Shown piece by piece: positions 6,119 to 13,305 of a DNA stretch of 13,619 bases (the stretch's first letter is position 1; every line of letters begins with the position of its first letter). Source of the DNA: an uncultured Lachnospiraceae bacterium (GTDB lineage: Bacteria > Bacillota > Clostridia > Lachnospirales > Lachnospiraceae); the NCBI GenBank assembly GCA_902783295.1, contig CACZQT010000299.1, forward strand, positions 1 to 13,619, in the 5' to 3' direction. The translations under genes were made by a program, and so were the position numbers. The notes below the pieces were generated by a model. The model had not been told where the DNA came from. It ran no database searches and saw only the letters and a list, made by a program, of their open reading frames with translations.

Positions 6119-7996
6119 ATGTCTGTTCCTTTGACAAAAGAGAAAAAAAGCGGAAAGGCAGATCTCTTTCTGTATCTTACCTTTGCGGCAGCCCTGCTGC
6201 TGAGGGGAATCTGCTATCTCCAGTCTGTCCGGCTGGAATTCCGGATGGATGATTTTGGGCCGCTGATTGTGCCTGCCTATCTGGCGGGGTATGACTGGAC
6301 ACACTTTTCTCCCGCGATCAACGGGTATTATGGCTTCGGCTATTACTGCCTGTTCTTTCCATTGTTCCGGCTGATCCGCTCTCCGGAGATGCTGCTTGCG
6401 GTGATTGCAGCCGTTAACGCAGTGCTGGTTGCTTTGAGCAGCATGCTGATTTACCGGATCCTGGTGAAATACGCTGATCTTCCGGGGAACATCCTGACAG
6501 TGGTTATGGCTGTCCTTCCCACCTTTTTCATCGGGAATACCGGTACAGGGAATTTCTGGTACAGGACAGATAATGAATTGCCGCTCTACTTTGTCTGCTG
6601 GCTTGCTATCTGGATTCTTCTGAAAGCACGGCAGAGCCTGGAGGCGGGACAGAAAACCAGAATTGTCCAGGCAGTGGCCATGGCGCTGCTCCTCAGCTGG
6701 GGCCTTTCGGTGCACGAACGTACTATGTCTTTGCTCCTGGCCGTACTCTGTGTGGAAGTTTTTCTGTTCCTCTCGAAACGGAAATGGCTTCTTCAGCCTG
6801 CCGCCTTCGGAGGAACCCTGGTCGTTGGTTTTCTCATCCAGCGGTACCTCAGAAAGGTTGTTATTGCCCTGCTGTGGATGGGCGGTTCGCCGAAGAAGAA
6901 TACCACGGTTCTTTCCCATGTCAGCCTGTGGTTCCTGGAATCGGCGCTGGCTTTTAAAACTCTTCTGATTGTCCTGTTTGGCAATCTTCATTCCCTGATG
7001 GTCCGCGGTTTCGGGATTCCTGCTTTTGCCGCGGCTATTGCAGTGATCTGGTGTGTGAAGCAGTTCCCGGTACTCCGGAAGAAATTCTTTGCCGAAGACG
7101 AGGCTGTGAAGAGCGAATGGGTGGATCCCTGCATTCTGGTCATGCTGACCTTTGGGATCTGCATTGTCATTACCATACTGGGTGTGGCTGTGCGCTGGGG
7201 AAGTCTTCTGCTTCCGGCTATGGTGGAAAAGAAGGTTACCTATTATTATAAAGGGATCAATTATCCCAGATATTACTTTACATACATAGGACCGGTCCTG
7301 CTGGGGACGCTTGCTTATTTCCGCCGCAAGGCACCTGTCCTGAAAAGCCATCTGGCTGCCGGCTGGGGCCTTTTTCTGGCAGTGGAGGGGGTCTTCTTCT
7401 GGAAGGTGTTCCCCTATCTGCAGCGGGCAGAGGACTCCACATATGTGGAAAGAGCACTGGGATCCTATGTTTTCAGATCCATATCCAACCAGAATAAGAT
7501 GATCCTCACCATGGGAGGGACTGTGCTGGTCATGCTCCTCGTGACAGCGGCGGTTTTCCCCCTGAAGAAATGCGGGAATCCTGCCCGGCGGATATCCTGT
7601 TTCCTGGCTTCTGCTTCCCTTGTTATTCTGCTGGTCTTTTCGGCTGACAGGTTCCTGCAGGTGAAATGGAAGGCTCCGAAGATCAGTTTCGGCGCGATTG
7701 CGAAGGAAGCGACGCTTATCCGTGAACTGAGCGAGGCCGGAAAGCTGACAGAAAATGTTTACCTCCCGTATACCAGAAACAGTCTGGCTATTCAGTTTAT
7801 CGACCGGGATCTTTCTTTCCTCCACATGAGGCAGCCGAAGAAGGAAAACTGGGAACAGGACAATATGGTATGGATGACGAAGGAAAAGAAAGCATATATC
7901 GAAGCCGGCTATGAGCTGGTCCGGTATAAAACCTATTTCATCTACATCAACAACCCGGAGGCAGCGGATGCTTTCCGGACGTATACGAACCCTTAA
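6119..7996 (+). CDS. Polytopic GT-C-like membrane glycosyltransferase (first paralogue)
   Basis: This 625-aa protein has an N-terminal two-thirds rich in membrane helices and a soluble C-terminal tail (about 520-625). That layout is typical of GT-C enzymes, which use polyprenyl-phosphate sugars on the outer membrane face. The acidic motif RMDDFG (42-47, D44 and D45) falls in the first loop after the first helix, where GT-C families keep their catalytic acid pair. It is followed by AYLAGYDWT (53-61). The same block recurs in the enzyme encoded from 9061, so the two are related. SVHERTMSLLLAVLC further on also has a counterpart there. The start is supported by AAAAGGAG (6103-6110), eight bases upstream. 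I cannot place it in a named family; a conserved glycan-polymer membrane protein without glycosyltransferase activity remains possible. Confidence 0.75.
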   Translation: MSVPLTKEKKSGKADLFLYLTFAAALLLRGICYLQSVRLEFRMDDFGPLIVPAYLAGYDWTHFSPAINGYYGFGYYCLFFPLFRLIRSPEMLLAVIAAVNAVLVALSSMLIYRILVKYADLPGNILTVVMAVLPTFFIGNTGTGNFWYRTDNELPLYFVCWLAIWILLKARQSLEAGQKTRIVQAVAMALLLSWGLSVHERTMSLLLAVLCVEVFLFLSKRKWLLQPAAFGGTLVVGFLIQRYLRKVVIALLWMGGSPKKNTTVLSHVSLWFLESALAFKTLLIVLFGNLHSLMVRGFGIPAFAAAIAVIWCVKQFPVLRKKFFAEDEAVKSEWVDPCILVMLTFGICIVITILGVAVRWGSLLLPAMVEKKVTYYYKGINYPRYYFTYIGPVLLGTLAYFRRKAPVLKSHLAAGWGLFLAVEGVFFWKVFPYLQRAEDSTYVERALGSYVFRSISNQNKMILTMGGTVLVMLLVTAAVFPLKKCGNPARRISCFLASASLVILLVFSADRFLQVKWKAPKISFGAIAKEATLIRELSEAGKLTENVYLPYTRNSLAIQFIDRDLSFLHMRQPKKENWEQDNMVWMTKEKKAYIEAGYELVRYKTYFIYINNPEAADAFRTYTNP

Positions 7997-8007
7997 GCGG
8001 ACAGGGG

Positions 8008-8024
8008 CCGGCCCCGGCGGCCGG
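8008..8024 (+). other. GC-rich hairpin after the first GT-C gene
   Basis: CCGGCC (8008-8013) pairs perfectly with GGCCGG (8019-8024) around a five-base loop, within a very GC-rich stretch that also contains the 12-base palindrome 8004-8015. It begins eleven bases after the stop codon. No T-run follows immediately (the nearest is 8041-8044), so it is at best a partial terminator or transcript-stabilising structure. Confidence 0.45.
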
Positions 8025-8025
8025 A

Positions 8026-8054
8026 TTGCTTCTGAAAGCTTTTTGTGCTAAGAT
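8026..8054 (+). promoter_or_regulatory. Candidate internal promoter ahead of the GT2 gene
   Basis: TTGCTT (8026-8031) and TAAGAT (8049-8054) are 17 bases apart, and TG at 8046-8047 makes an extended -10. The individual boxes are moderate matches to consensus. It lies in the widest gap inside the operon, just after a GC-rich hairpin, so a second transcript starting with the GT2 gene is plausible. Confidence 0.4.
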
Positions 8055-8067
8055 GCTACTGCATAAC

Positions 8068-8099
8068 GCACCCCGGCGGACAAGGACGCCGGGCTGTGC
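8068..8099 (+). other. Strong hairpin in the leader of the GT2 gene
   Basis: CCCGGCG (8072-8078) pairs perfectly with CGCCGGG (8087-8093), extended by GCAC (8068-8071) with GTGC (8096-8099) across a two-base bulge. No T-run follows, so it is not a terminator. It lies between the candidate internal promoter and the ribosome binding region, where it could protect the transcript or influence translation of the GT2 gene. Confidence 0.55.
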
Positions 8100-8129
8100 C
8101 AATCCACACAGGAATGAGGCGGATCCATT

Positions 8130-9086
8130 ATGAAACTGATTATACAGATTCCCTGCTATAACGAAGCGGAAACTCTGGAAATTGCCCTGAACGATCTTCC
8201 GAAGAAGATAGATGGCGTTGATGAAATAGAGATTCTTATTATCAACGACGGAAGTACGGATAAGACCGTAGAGGTTGCGAAAAACTGGGGCGTAAACTAC
8301 GTTGTGAATTTCAAAAAGAACCGGGGGCTGGCCAAGGGCTTTATGGCCGGGCTGGATGCGTGCCTCCGGAACGGTGCGGACATCATCGTCAATACGGACG
8401 CAGATGATCAGTACTGCGGCGAGGACATTGCAAAGCTGATCCGTCCCATCCTCGACGGGAAGGCAGATATCGTCATCGGCGAGAGACCGATTGACGCAAC
8501 AGAGCATTTTTCACCGCTGAAGAAAAAGCTGCAGCACCTGGGCAGCTGGACGGTGAGAGTGGCTTCCCATTCGGACATTCCGGATGCGCCAAGCGGCTTC
8601 CGCGCCTACAGCCGGGAAGCTGCCATGCGGATGAATGTGACGAATGAATATACCTACACACTGGAAACCATTATCCAGGCCGGCAGAAACCGCATTGCCA
8701 TGGAGTCAGTCCCGATCCGGACCAATCCGGAACTGCGGAAATCCCGGTTGTTTTCCAGCATGTTCGGGTATGTAAAGCGCTCCACCATAACGATTATGCG
8801 GTCTTTCATGATGTACAGGCCCATGTCCTTCTTCCTGACCATCGGAGGAGTCATTTTCCTGCTGGGGCTTATTCTGGGGATCCGTTTCCTGGTCTTCTTC
8901 CTGACAGGGAGCGGCACCGGCCATATCCAGTCCCTGATTCTTGCCAGCGTTCTGCTTATGATCGGCTTCCAGACAGCCATCATCGGCCTGCAGGCGGACC
9001 TGATTGCCGCCAACAGGAAACTGCTGGAAGACATTCAGTATCATGTGAGAAAGCTGGATTATGACCATGCGGATGAACAGGACTGA
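8130..9086 (+). CDS. GT2 polyprenyl-phosphate sugar transferase (GtrB/DPM1-like)
   Basis: This is a family 2 glycosyltransferase that would transfer a sugar from a nucleotide sugar to undecaprenyl phosphate at the inner membrane face, producing a lipid-linked single-sugar donor. The 318-aa protein begins with IPCYNE (7-12), then NDGSTDKT (39-46) and a TDADDQ motif whose aspartates (D90, D92) would bind the metal and nucleotide. APSGFRAYS (153-161) is typical of DPM1-like members. Two hydrophobic helices (about 233-257 and 265-288) form the C-terminal anchor seen in GtrB/ArnC-type enzymes. The start ATG 8130 has a GAGG upstream. Its end overlaps the next gene, and it is flanked by two GT-C-like enzymes that could consume its product. 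The sugar is unknown. Confidence 0.9.
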   Translation: MKLIIQIPCYNEAETLEIALNDLPKKIDGVDEIEILIINDGSTDKTVEVAKNWGVNYVVNFKKNRGLAKGFMAGLDACLRNGADIIVNTDADDQYCGEDIAKLIRPILDGKADIVIGERPIDATEHFSPLKKKLQHLGSWTVRVASHSDIPDAPSGFRAYSREAAMRMNVTNEYTYTLETIIQAGRNRIAMESVPIRTNPELRKSRLFSSMFGYVKRSTITIMRSFMMYRPMSFFLTIGGVIFLLGLILGIRFLVFFLTGSGTGHIQSLILASVLLMIGFQTAIIGLQADLIAANRKLLEDIQYHVRKLDYDHADEQD

Positions 9087-10893
9087 TAAACTCCTTCTCG
9101 TGTTCAGCTATGTGGTTCTGGCCGGGCTGCTGATTATTCCTTCCCTGCGGATGCATGCTGCTTATACGGTGGATGAATTCGGCACTTTTGCCAATTCCGC
9201 CTATCTGGCAGGATACGACTGGACAGAGGCTGTTCATGCGGCAGGTGACTTTTACTACAAATACGGAACGGTGGTGTTTTACGGACTGCCGTTCCTGCTG
9301 ATCCGGGACTCCCTGGTACTGTACCGTGTCCTGCTGGTGATCGGTGGGCTTCTTCTGGGTTTTTCCGGTCCTGCAGCTTATATGATCTGCCGGAAATTCC
9401 TGCATGTGGAGAAACCCTGGGATGCTTTCGGGCTGACTATGGTTTCCACAACAGCGCCGGCGATCCTTTTCCAGAGCTCGTTCGGACGGGCGGACTGGCT
9501 GCTGGTTATGCTGTCCTGGGTACTGATCCTGCTTCTTCTGGAACTGGCGGAAGCCGGGAACGGAAAGAAGAGAGCAGTCCTGTCTATACTGGCGGCTCTG
9601 GGATCTGTTTTTGCCTATATGTGCCATACCAGAGGCATCGTTCTGGTTCTGGCTGTCCTGTGCACGGCTGCCTGCGGCAGCCTGTTTTTCCATGTCCGGA
9701 CCGTTCATTACCCGGTGTATTTTCTGGCGCTCGCGGGATCGCTGGGGGCAGATCGTTTCCTGACGGGGATTTTTAAAAACGCGATCTGGGGAAAATACGG
9801 GGCGGGGCATGCTTCTTCCGGTGCCTTCTCCCTTTCGGCGGTTCTGAAATCCGTTTTTACCGCAAAGGGGCTGGCTGTCCTGGTAAAAGGAAGTATTGGA
9901 TGGCTGTTCAGCCTGTTCACTTCTACGGCAGGCCTGGTGGCAGCGGGTTTCCTGACAGGCTGCTTCATCCTGATCAGGGAGCTTCGCAGGCGGAATTCCT
10001 TCGGGAAAGAGGAAATACTGGCCGCGCTTTTTGGCCTGTTCAATTTTCTCGGGAGTTTCGCACTGGGAATTCTGTTTTTCTTTCCCCATATTGTCCGCAA
10101 TTACAGCGGAACCGTTTCCAAGAACGTACAGAGGCTGCTCTATGAGCGGTACATGATCGGCAGTGTGGGAATTCTCTGTCTGCTGGCGCTGGTCTTTTTC
10201 ATTTTCCGGCGGAAATGTTTCGGACGCCTTACCGGAATCCTTTCTCTGGCTGCCTTTGCCGGAGTTATCTTTCTCGCAAACCGGAGCACACTTCCCCTGT
10301 TTGATACTCAGGCCTTTGACCGGAAGATGGTCGCCGCGACAGGCGTTCTGCTGCGCAGAATAACGCCAAATTCCCGCGCATTTCTTGCTGCGGGTCTTCT
10401 GGCGCTCGGCGTGTTCTGCCTGCTTCTGCTGCTGTTCCGGATCCGCCGGGGCAGGATCGCGATGATTCTGGTTTGTGCGCTGTTTGTCGGGGTCTACTTG
10501 TATAACTATGAAATTGTCCGGGTAAAAAAGGACACGTCTACCTATAAGCCGATGAAAGCTGCAGTGGAATGCCTGATTTCTGCAAAAGCTGCAGCGGCGG
10601 AGTATCCGTACGTTTATCTGATCAAATCCGCGGACTACCCCAAGATCTACCAGCCGGTGCTGAAAGAATACCGGATTATCGATAAAAAGTACAAGGAAGC
10701 CGGAAAACTGGAAAACCTCTGGCTGGTTACCAAAGGAGAGGTCCAGAACCGGGCTTCCTGGGCTGGTCCCATATACCGGCTGAATCATATGAAATATGGA
10801 AAGAACAGAGTGTCTGTCTATGTCATGGGAGAAGGACTGAAAGACAGGCTGGAAAGCATGGGATATGCTCTTTCGGAATACGTGACGGAATAG
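9061..10893 (+). CDS. Polytopic GT-C-like membrane glycosyltransferase (second paralogue)
   Basis: This 610-aa integral membrane protein has the same layout as the product of the gene at 6119. After the first helix it carries VDEFG (37-41, acidic pair D38/E39) followed by AYLAGYDWT (47-55), matching the first paralogue at the same distance. Later it has a CHTRGI..LAVLC segment that parallels HERTMS..LAVLC, and it also ends in a soluble extracytoplasmic tail (about 490-610). It probably uses a polyprenyl-linked sugar to glycosylate an outward-facing acceptor. The start is uncertain: ATG 9061, 9067 and 9073 are all in frame and none has a strong ribosome binding site. All overlap the end of the GT2 gene (26, 20 or 14 bases), suggesting translational coupling. 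Confidence 0.75.
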   Translation: MTMRMNRTDKLLLVFSYVVLAGLLIIPSLRMHAAYTVDEFGTFANSAYLAGYDWTEAVHAAGDFYYKYGTVVFYGLPFLLIRDSLVLYRVLLVIGGLLLGFSGPAAYMICRKFLHVEKPWDAFGLTMVSTTAPAILFQSSFGRADWLLVMLSWVLILLLLELAEAGNGKKRAVLSILAALGSVFAYMCHTRGIVLVLAVLCTAACGSLFFHVRTVHYPVYFLALAGSLGADRFLTGIFKNAIWGKYGAGHASSGAFSLSAVLKSVFTAKGLAVLVKGSIGWLFSLFTSTAGLVAAGFLTGCFILIRELRRRNSFGKEEILAALFGLFNFLGSFALGILFFFPHIVRNYSGTVSKNVQRLLYERYMIGSVGILCLLALVFFIFRRKCFGRLTGILSLAAFAGVIFLANRSTLPLFDTQAFDRKMVAATGVLLRRITPNSRAFLAAGLLALGVFCLLLLLFRIRRGRIAMILVCALFVGVYLYNYEIVRVKKDTSTYKPMKAAVECLISAKAAAAEYPYVYLIKSADYPKIYQPVLKEYRIIDKKYKEAGKLENLWLVTKGEVQNRASWAGPIYRLNHMKYGKNRVSVYVMGEGLKDRLESMGYALSEYVTE

Positions 10894-10915
10894 GTGTTCC
10901 GCGCAGGAGGGAGTC

Positions 10916-13291
10916 ATGAAAGAACTGAGAATCGCGATTACGGCAGCCAGCTACAGCGGGAACAAAGGGGCGGCTGCCATGCTGCAGAGTTCCATCCGGC
11001 AGCTGTATGAGGCTTATGGCGAGGGACTGAATATATCCCTGATGTCGGTATACCCGTCCGGGGACAGGCAGCAGGTGCCCTGGGACTTTGTGCGCATTGT
11101 TCCCTGCAAGCCGGAAATGCTTCTGTTTGTAGCCTTTCCCCTGGCGATCCTGTACCGGCTGTTCCGCTGGTGCCCGCCGCTGAAGGCGCTGCTGCTCAAA
11201 AATAAAATCCTGCGGGAATATAACCGTTCGGACGCCGTGCTGGACGAGGCGGGTATTTCTTTCGTGGACAGCCGCGGTGTGATTATGAATACCTACGCCT
11301 TCGTCTGCGCCGCGGTTCCGATGCTGGTAGGCACTCCGGTGATGAAATACTCCCAGGCCATGGGTACCTTCAAAAGCCTTCCCAACCGTCTGCTGGCAAA
11401 ATGGATTCTTCCTAAAATGAAGCTGATCTGTGCCAGAGGAAAAGGCACTCAGGAGAATCTGCGGGAGATCGGTGTTGAGAAAAATGTCTGCCTCTGTGCG
11501 GATGGCGCTTTTACCATGGCGGACAGTGAGCCGCATAAAAAAATGGTGGAGGCTGTATGCCGGGAAGATGCAGAATTTTATGCCGGTCCTGTCATCGGCC
11601 TTTCTATCAGTTCTGTCGTCGAGAAAAAATGCGAGAAGCTTTCTATCGACTACAAGAAGATCATGATCGAGTTTATCGAATATCTGAACCGGAGGGGCTA
11701 CCGTGTTCTGCTGATTGCCAATGCTGCCCGCATCAACAGCCAGAAAAGCCGCAATAACGACCTGATGGTGGGCGATGCGATTTATGAGGGAACCGTGCAG
11801 AAGGACATGGTCCGCTGGTATCACAAGGAAATGGATGCCGAAGAGATCCGGGAATACATCGGGAGATGTAAATATCTGGTGGCTTCCCGTTTTCATGCCA
11901 TGGTCGGCGCGCTGGAGAAAAAGGTGCCGGTTCTGCTGGTAGGGTGGAGTCATAAGTATCAGGAAGTTCTCGACTACTTTGAACTGGGGCAGTATGCGAT
12001 CGACTTTTCTGCGCTGACCGCGGAGTCGCTGGAAAAAGAATTTGAACGGTTTGAATCCGAGGAAGCGGAAATCCGAAGGAAACTGGATCTTCACTACGAT
12101 TCCGTCATGGCCAGTTCCCGGCAGAATGTTGTCCAGATTAAACGTGTGCTGGACGGTATTCTTGCGGAAAAGGAAGAACGTCTGAATGCCCGGACCCGTG
12201 CGAAGGGAACGCTGGAATGGGATATGCCGGAAAGATATATCGGCCCTTATCTGAAACTGAGGAAAGGGTATGCGGCTCATGAAGAGGACAGACTGCACGC
12301 AGCTTCAGGCGGAATGATTACCGCCCTGCTGTGCGACCTGCTCCGGGCCGGGGAGATTGACGGCGCCTGGGTAACGAAAACCGAGATTGAAGACGGGAAA
12401 CTGGGATATAAAACCTGGATTGCGACAACGGAGGATGAGATCCGTGACAGCGGTTCGAGCGTATATATGTGGCTGCCTCTGCTGCAGCATGTGGATATGC
12501 TGCGGGCTTTTCACGGGAAGCTGGCGGTTGTTCTGACTCCCTGCCAGATGGAAGGGTTCAGCCGCATTCTGGAAAAGGAACCTGAGCTGCGTGAAAAGAT
12601 AGTGCTGAAAATCGGGCTGTACTGCAGCGGAAACCATGATATCCAGGCCACTCTCACATCGCTGAAGCAGGCTTCCATAGACCTGACAGGCGCTTCCCGC
12701 CTGTATTACCGCCAGGGTCACTGGCGCGGCCAGTCCGTGGTGGAATACAAGGACGGAAGTGTGAAGACGTTTTCTTATACGAAAACCATCTGTGCCTATA
12801 AAAACGCGTTCTTCTACGAAAAGGGAAGCTGTATGACCTGCCAGGATCACTTCGCGAAGGCTGCGGATCTCAGCTTCGGGGACATCTGGCTGAAGGAAAT
12901 GAAGAATGAGACCATTAAGCACAGCAGCTGTGTGATCCGTACGGAACAGGGACTCCGCCTGTATCAGGACGCTGCCAGCCGTGGTGCCCTGAAGGATTCC
13001 CACATCAGCGGCAGAGACATGGTCCGAAGCCAGAAGCGTGCCCTGGTATTCAAGTTCAACTGCCTGCCGGCGAAGAAAAAGCTCCTTCAGAAAAAAACGC
13101 CTTCTGTAAAAACGCAGACGAAGGAAACCGTCCCGGCCAGGGAAAAGTGCAGCTGGAATCACAGGCTTGCAGCCAGGCTGGCTGTCGCGAACCGGAATTA
13201 TTCGGTGCAGCATCCTGACAAACTGGAAAAGATTCCCCACATGCTGATCTATTACTACATGTGCTTTATTCGTGTACTGCTCAGTTTCTGA
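10916..13291 (+). CDS. Polysaccharide pyruvyl transferase fused to FrhB/FdhB-type domain
   Basis: This 791-aa cytoplasmic protein has two domains. Residues about 1-415 are a polysaccharide pyruvyl transferase, which adds pyruvate from phosphoenolpyruvate to sugars. Visible hallmarks are the N-terminal SYSGNKGAAAML (12-23), ICARGKGTQENL (171-182), SRFHAMVGAL (324-333) and GWSHKYQE (343-350). Residues about 440-715 resemble the coenzyme F420 hydrogenase/dehydrogenase beta family: AASGG (462-466), TPCQMEG (541-547), GLYCSG (567-572), a CMTC pair (C639, C642) and DLSFGD (651-656). The N-terminal ferredoxin motif usual in stand-alone FrhB-like proteins is missing; the pyruvyl transferase occupies that place. 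A basic tail (718-791) follows. AGGAGG (10905-10910) supports ATG 10916. These two families are often separate neighbours in surface-glycan clusters; here they are one frame with no sign of frameshift. Confidence 0.9.
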   Translation: MKELRIAITAASYSGNKGAAAMLQSSIRQLYEAYGEGLNISLMSVYPSGDRQQVPWDFVRIVPCKPEMLLFVAFPLAILYRLFRWCPPLKALLLKNKILREYNRSDAVLDEAGISFVDSRGVIMNTYAFVCAAVPMLVGTPVMKYSQAMGTFKSLPNRLLAKWILPKMKLICARGKGTQENLREIGVEKNVCLCADGAFTMADSEPHKKMVEAVCREDAEFYAGPVIGLSISSVVEKKCEKLSIDYKKIMIEFIEYLNRRGYRVLLIANAARINSQKSRNNDLMVGDAIYEGTVQKDMVRWYHKEMDAEEIREYIGRCKYLVASRFHAMVGALEKKVPVLLVGWSHKYQEVLDYFELGQYAIDFSALTAESLEKEFERFESEEAEIRRKLDLHYDSVMASSRQNVVQIKRVLDGILAEKEERLNARTRAKGTLEWDMPERYIGPYLKLRKGYAAHEEDRLHAASGGMITALLCDLLRAGEIDGAWVTKTEIEDGKLGYKTWIATTEDEIRDSGSSVYMWLPLLQHVDMLRAFHGKLAVVLTPCQMEGFSRILEKEPELREKIVLKIGLYCSGNHDIQATLTSLKQASIDLTGASRLYYRQGHWRGQSVVEYKDGSVKTFSYTKTICAYKNAFFYEKGSCMTCQDHFAKAADLSFGDIWLKEMKNETIKHSSCVIRTEQGLRLYQDAASRGALKDSHISGRDMVRSQKRALVFKFNCLPAKKKLLQKKTPSVKTQTKETVPAREKCSWNHRLAARLAVANRNYSVQHPDKLEKIPHMLIYYYMCFIRVLLSF

Positions 13292-13305
13292 GTCAAGAGG
13301 ATAAG

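Noticed and set aside
4895..7825. A 976-codon open frame on the minus strand opposite the acyltransferase and first GT-C gene
   Set aside because: The encoded sequence is rich in Q, H, R, P and K with no domain, membrane pattern or ribosome binding site, while the plus strand encodes recognisable proteins. Codon bias of the real genes, avoiding TTA/CTA/TCA, keeps the opposite frame open.
8980..12298. Two long minus-strand open frames (645 and 491 codons) opposite the second GT-C gene and the fusion gene
   Set aside because: Both are antisense shadows: no family motif, and both cover clear plus-strand coding sequence with proper ribosome binding sites.
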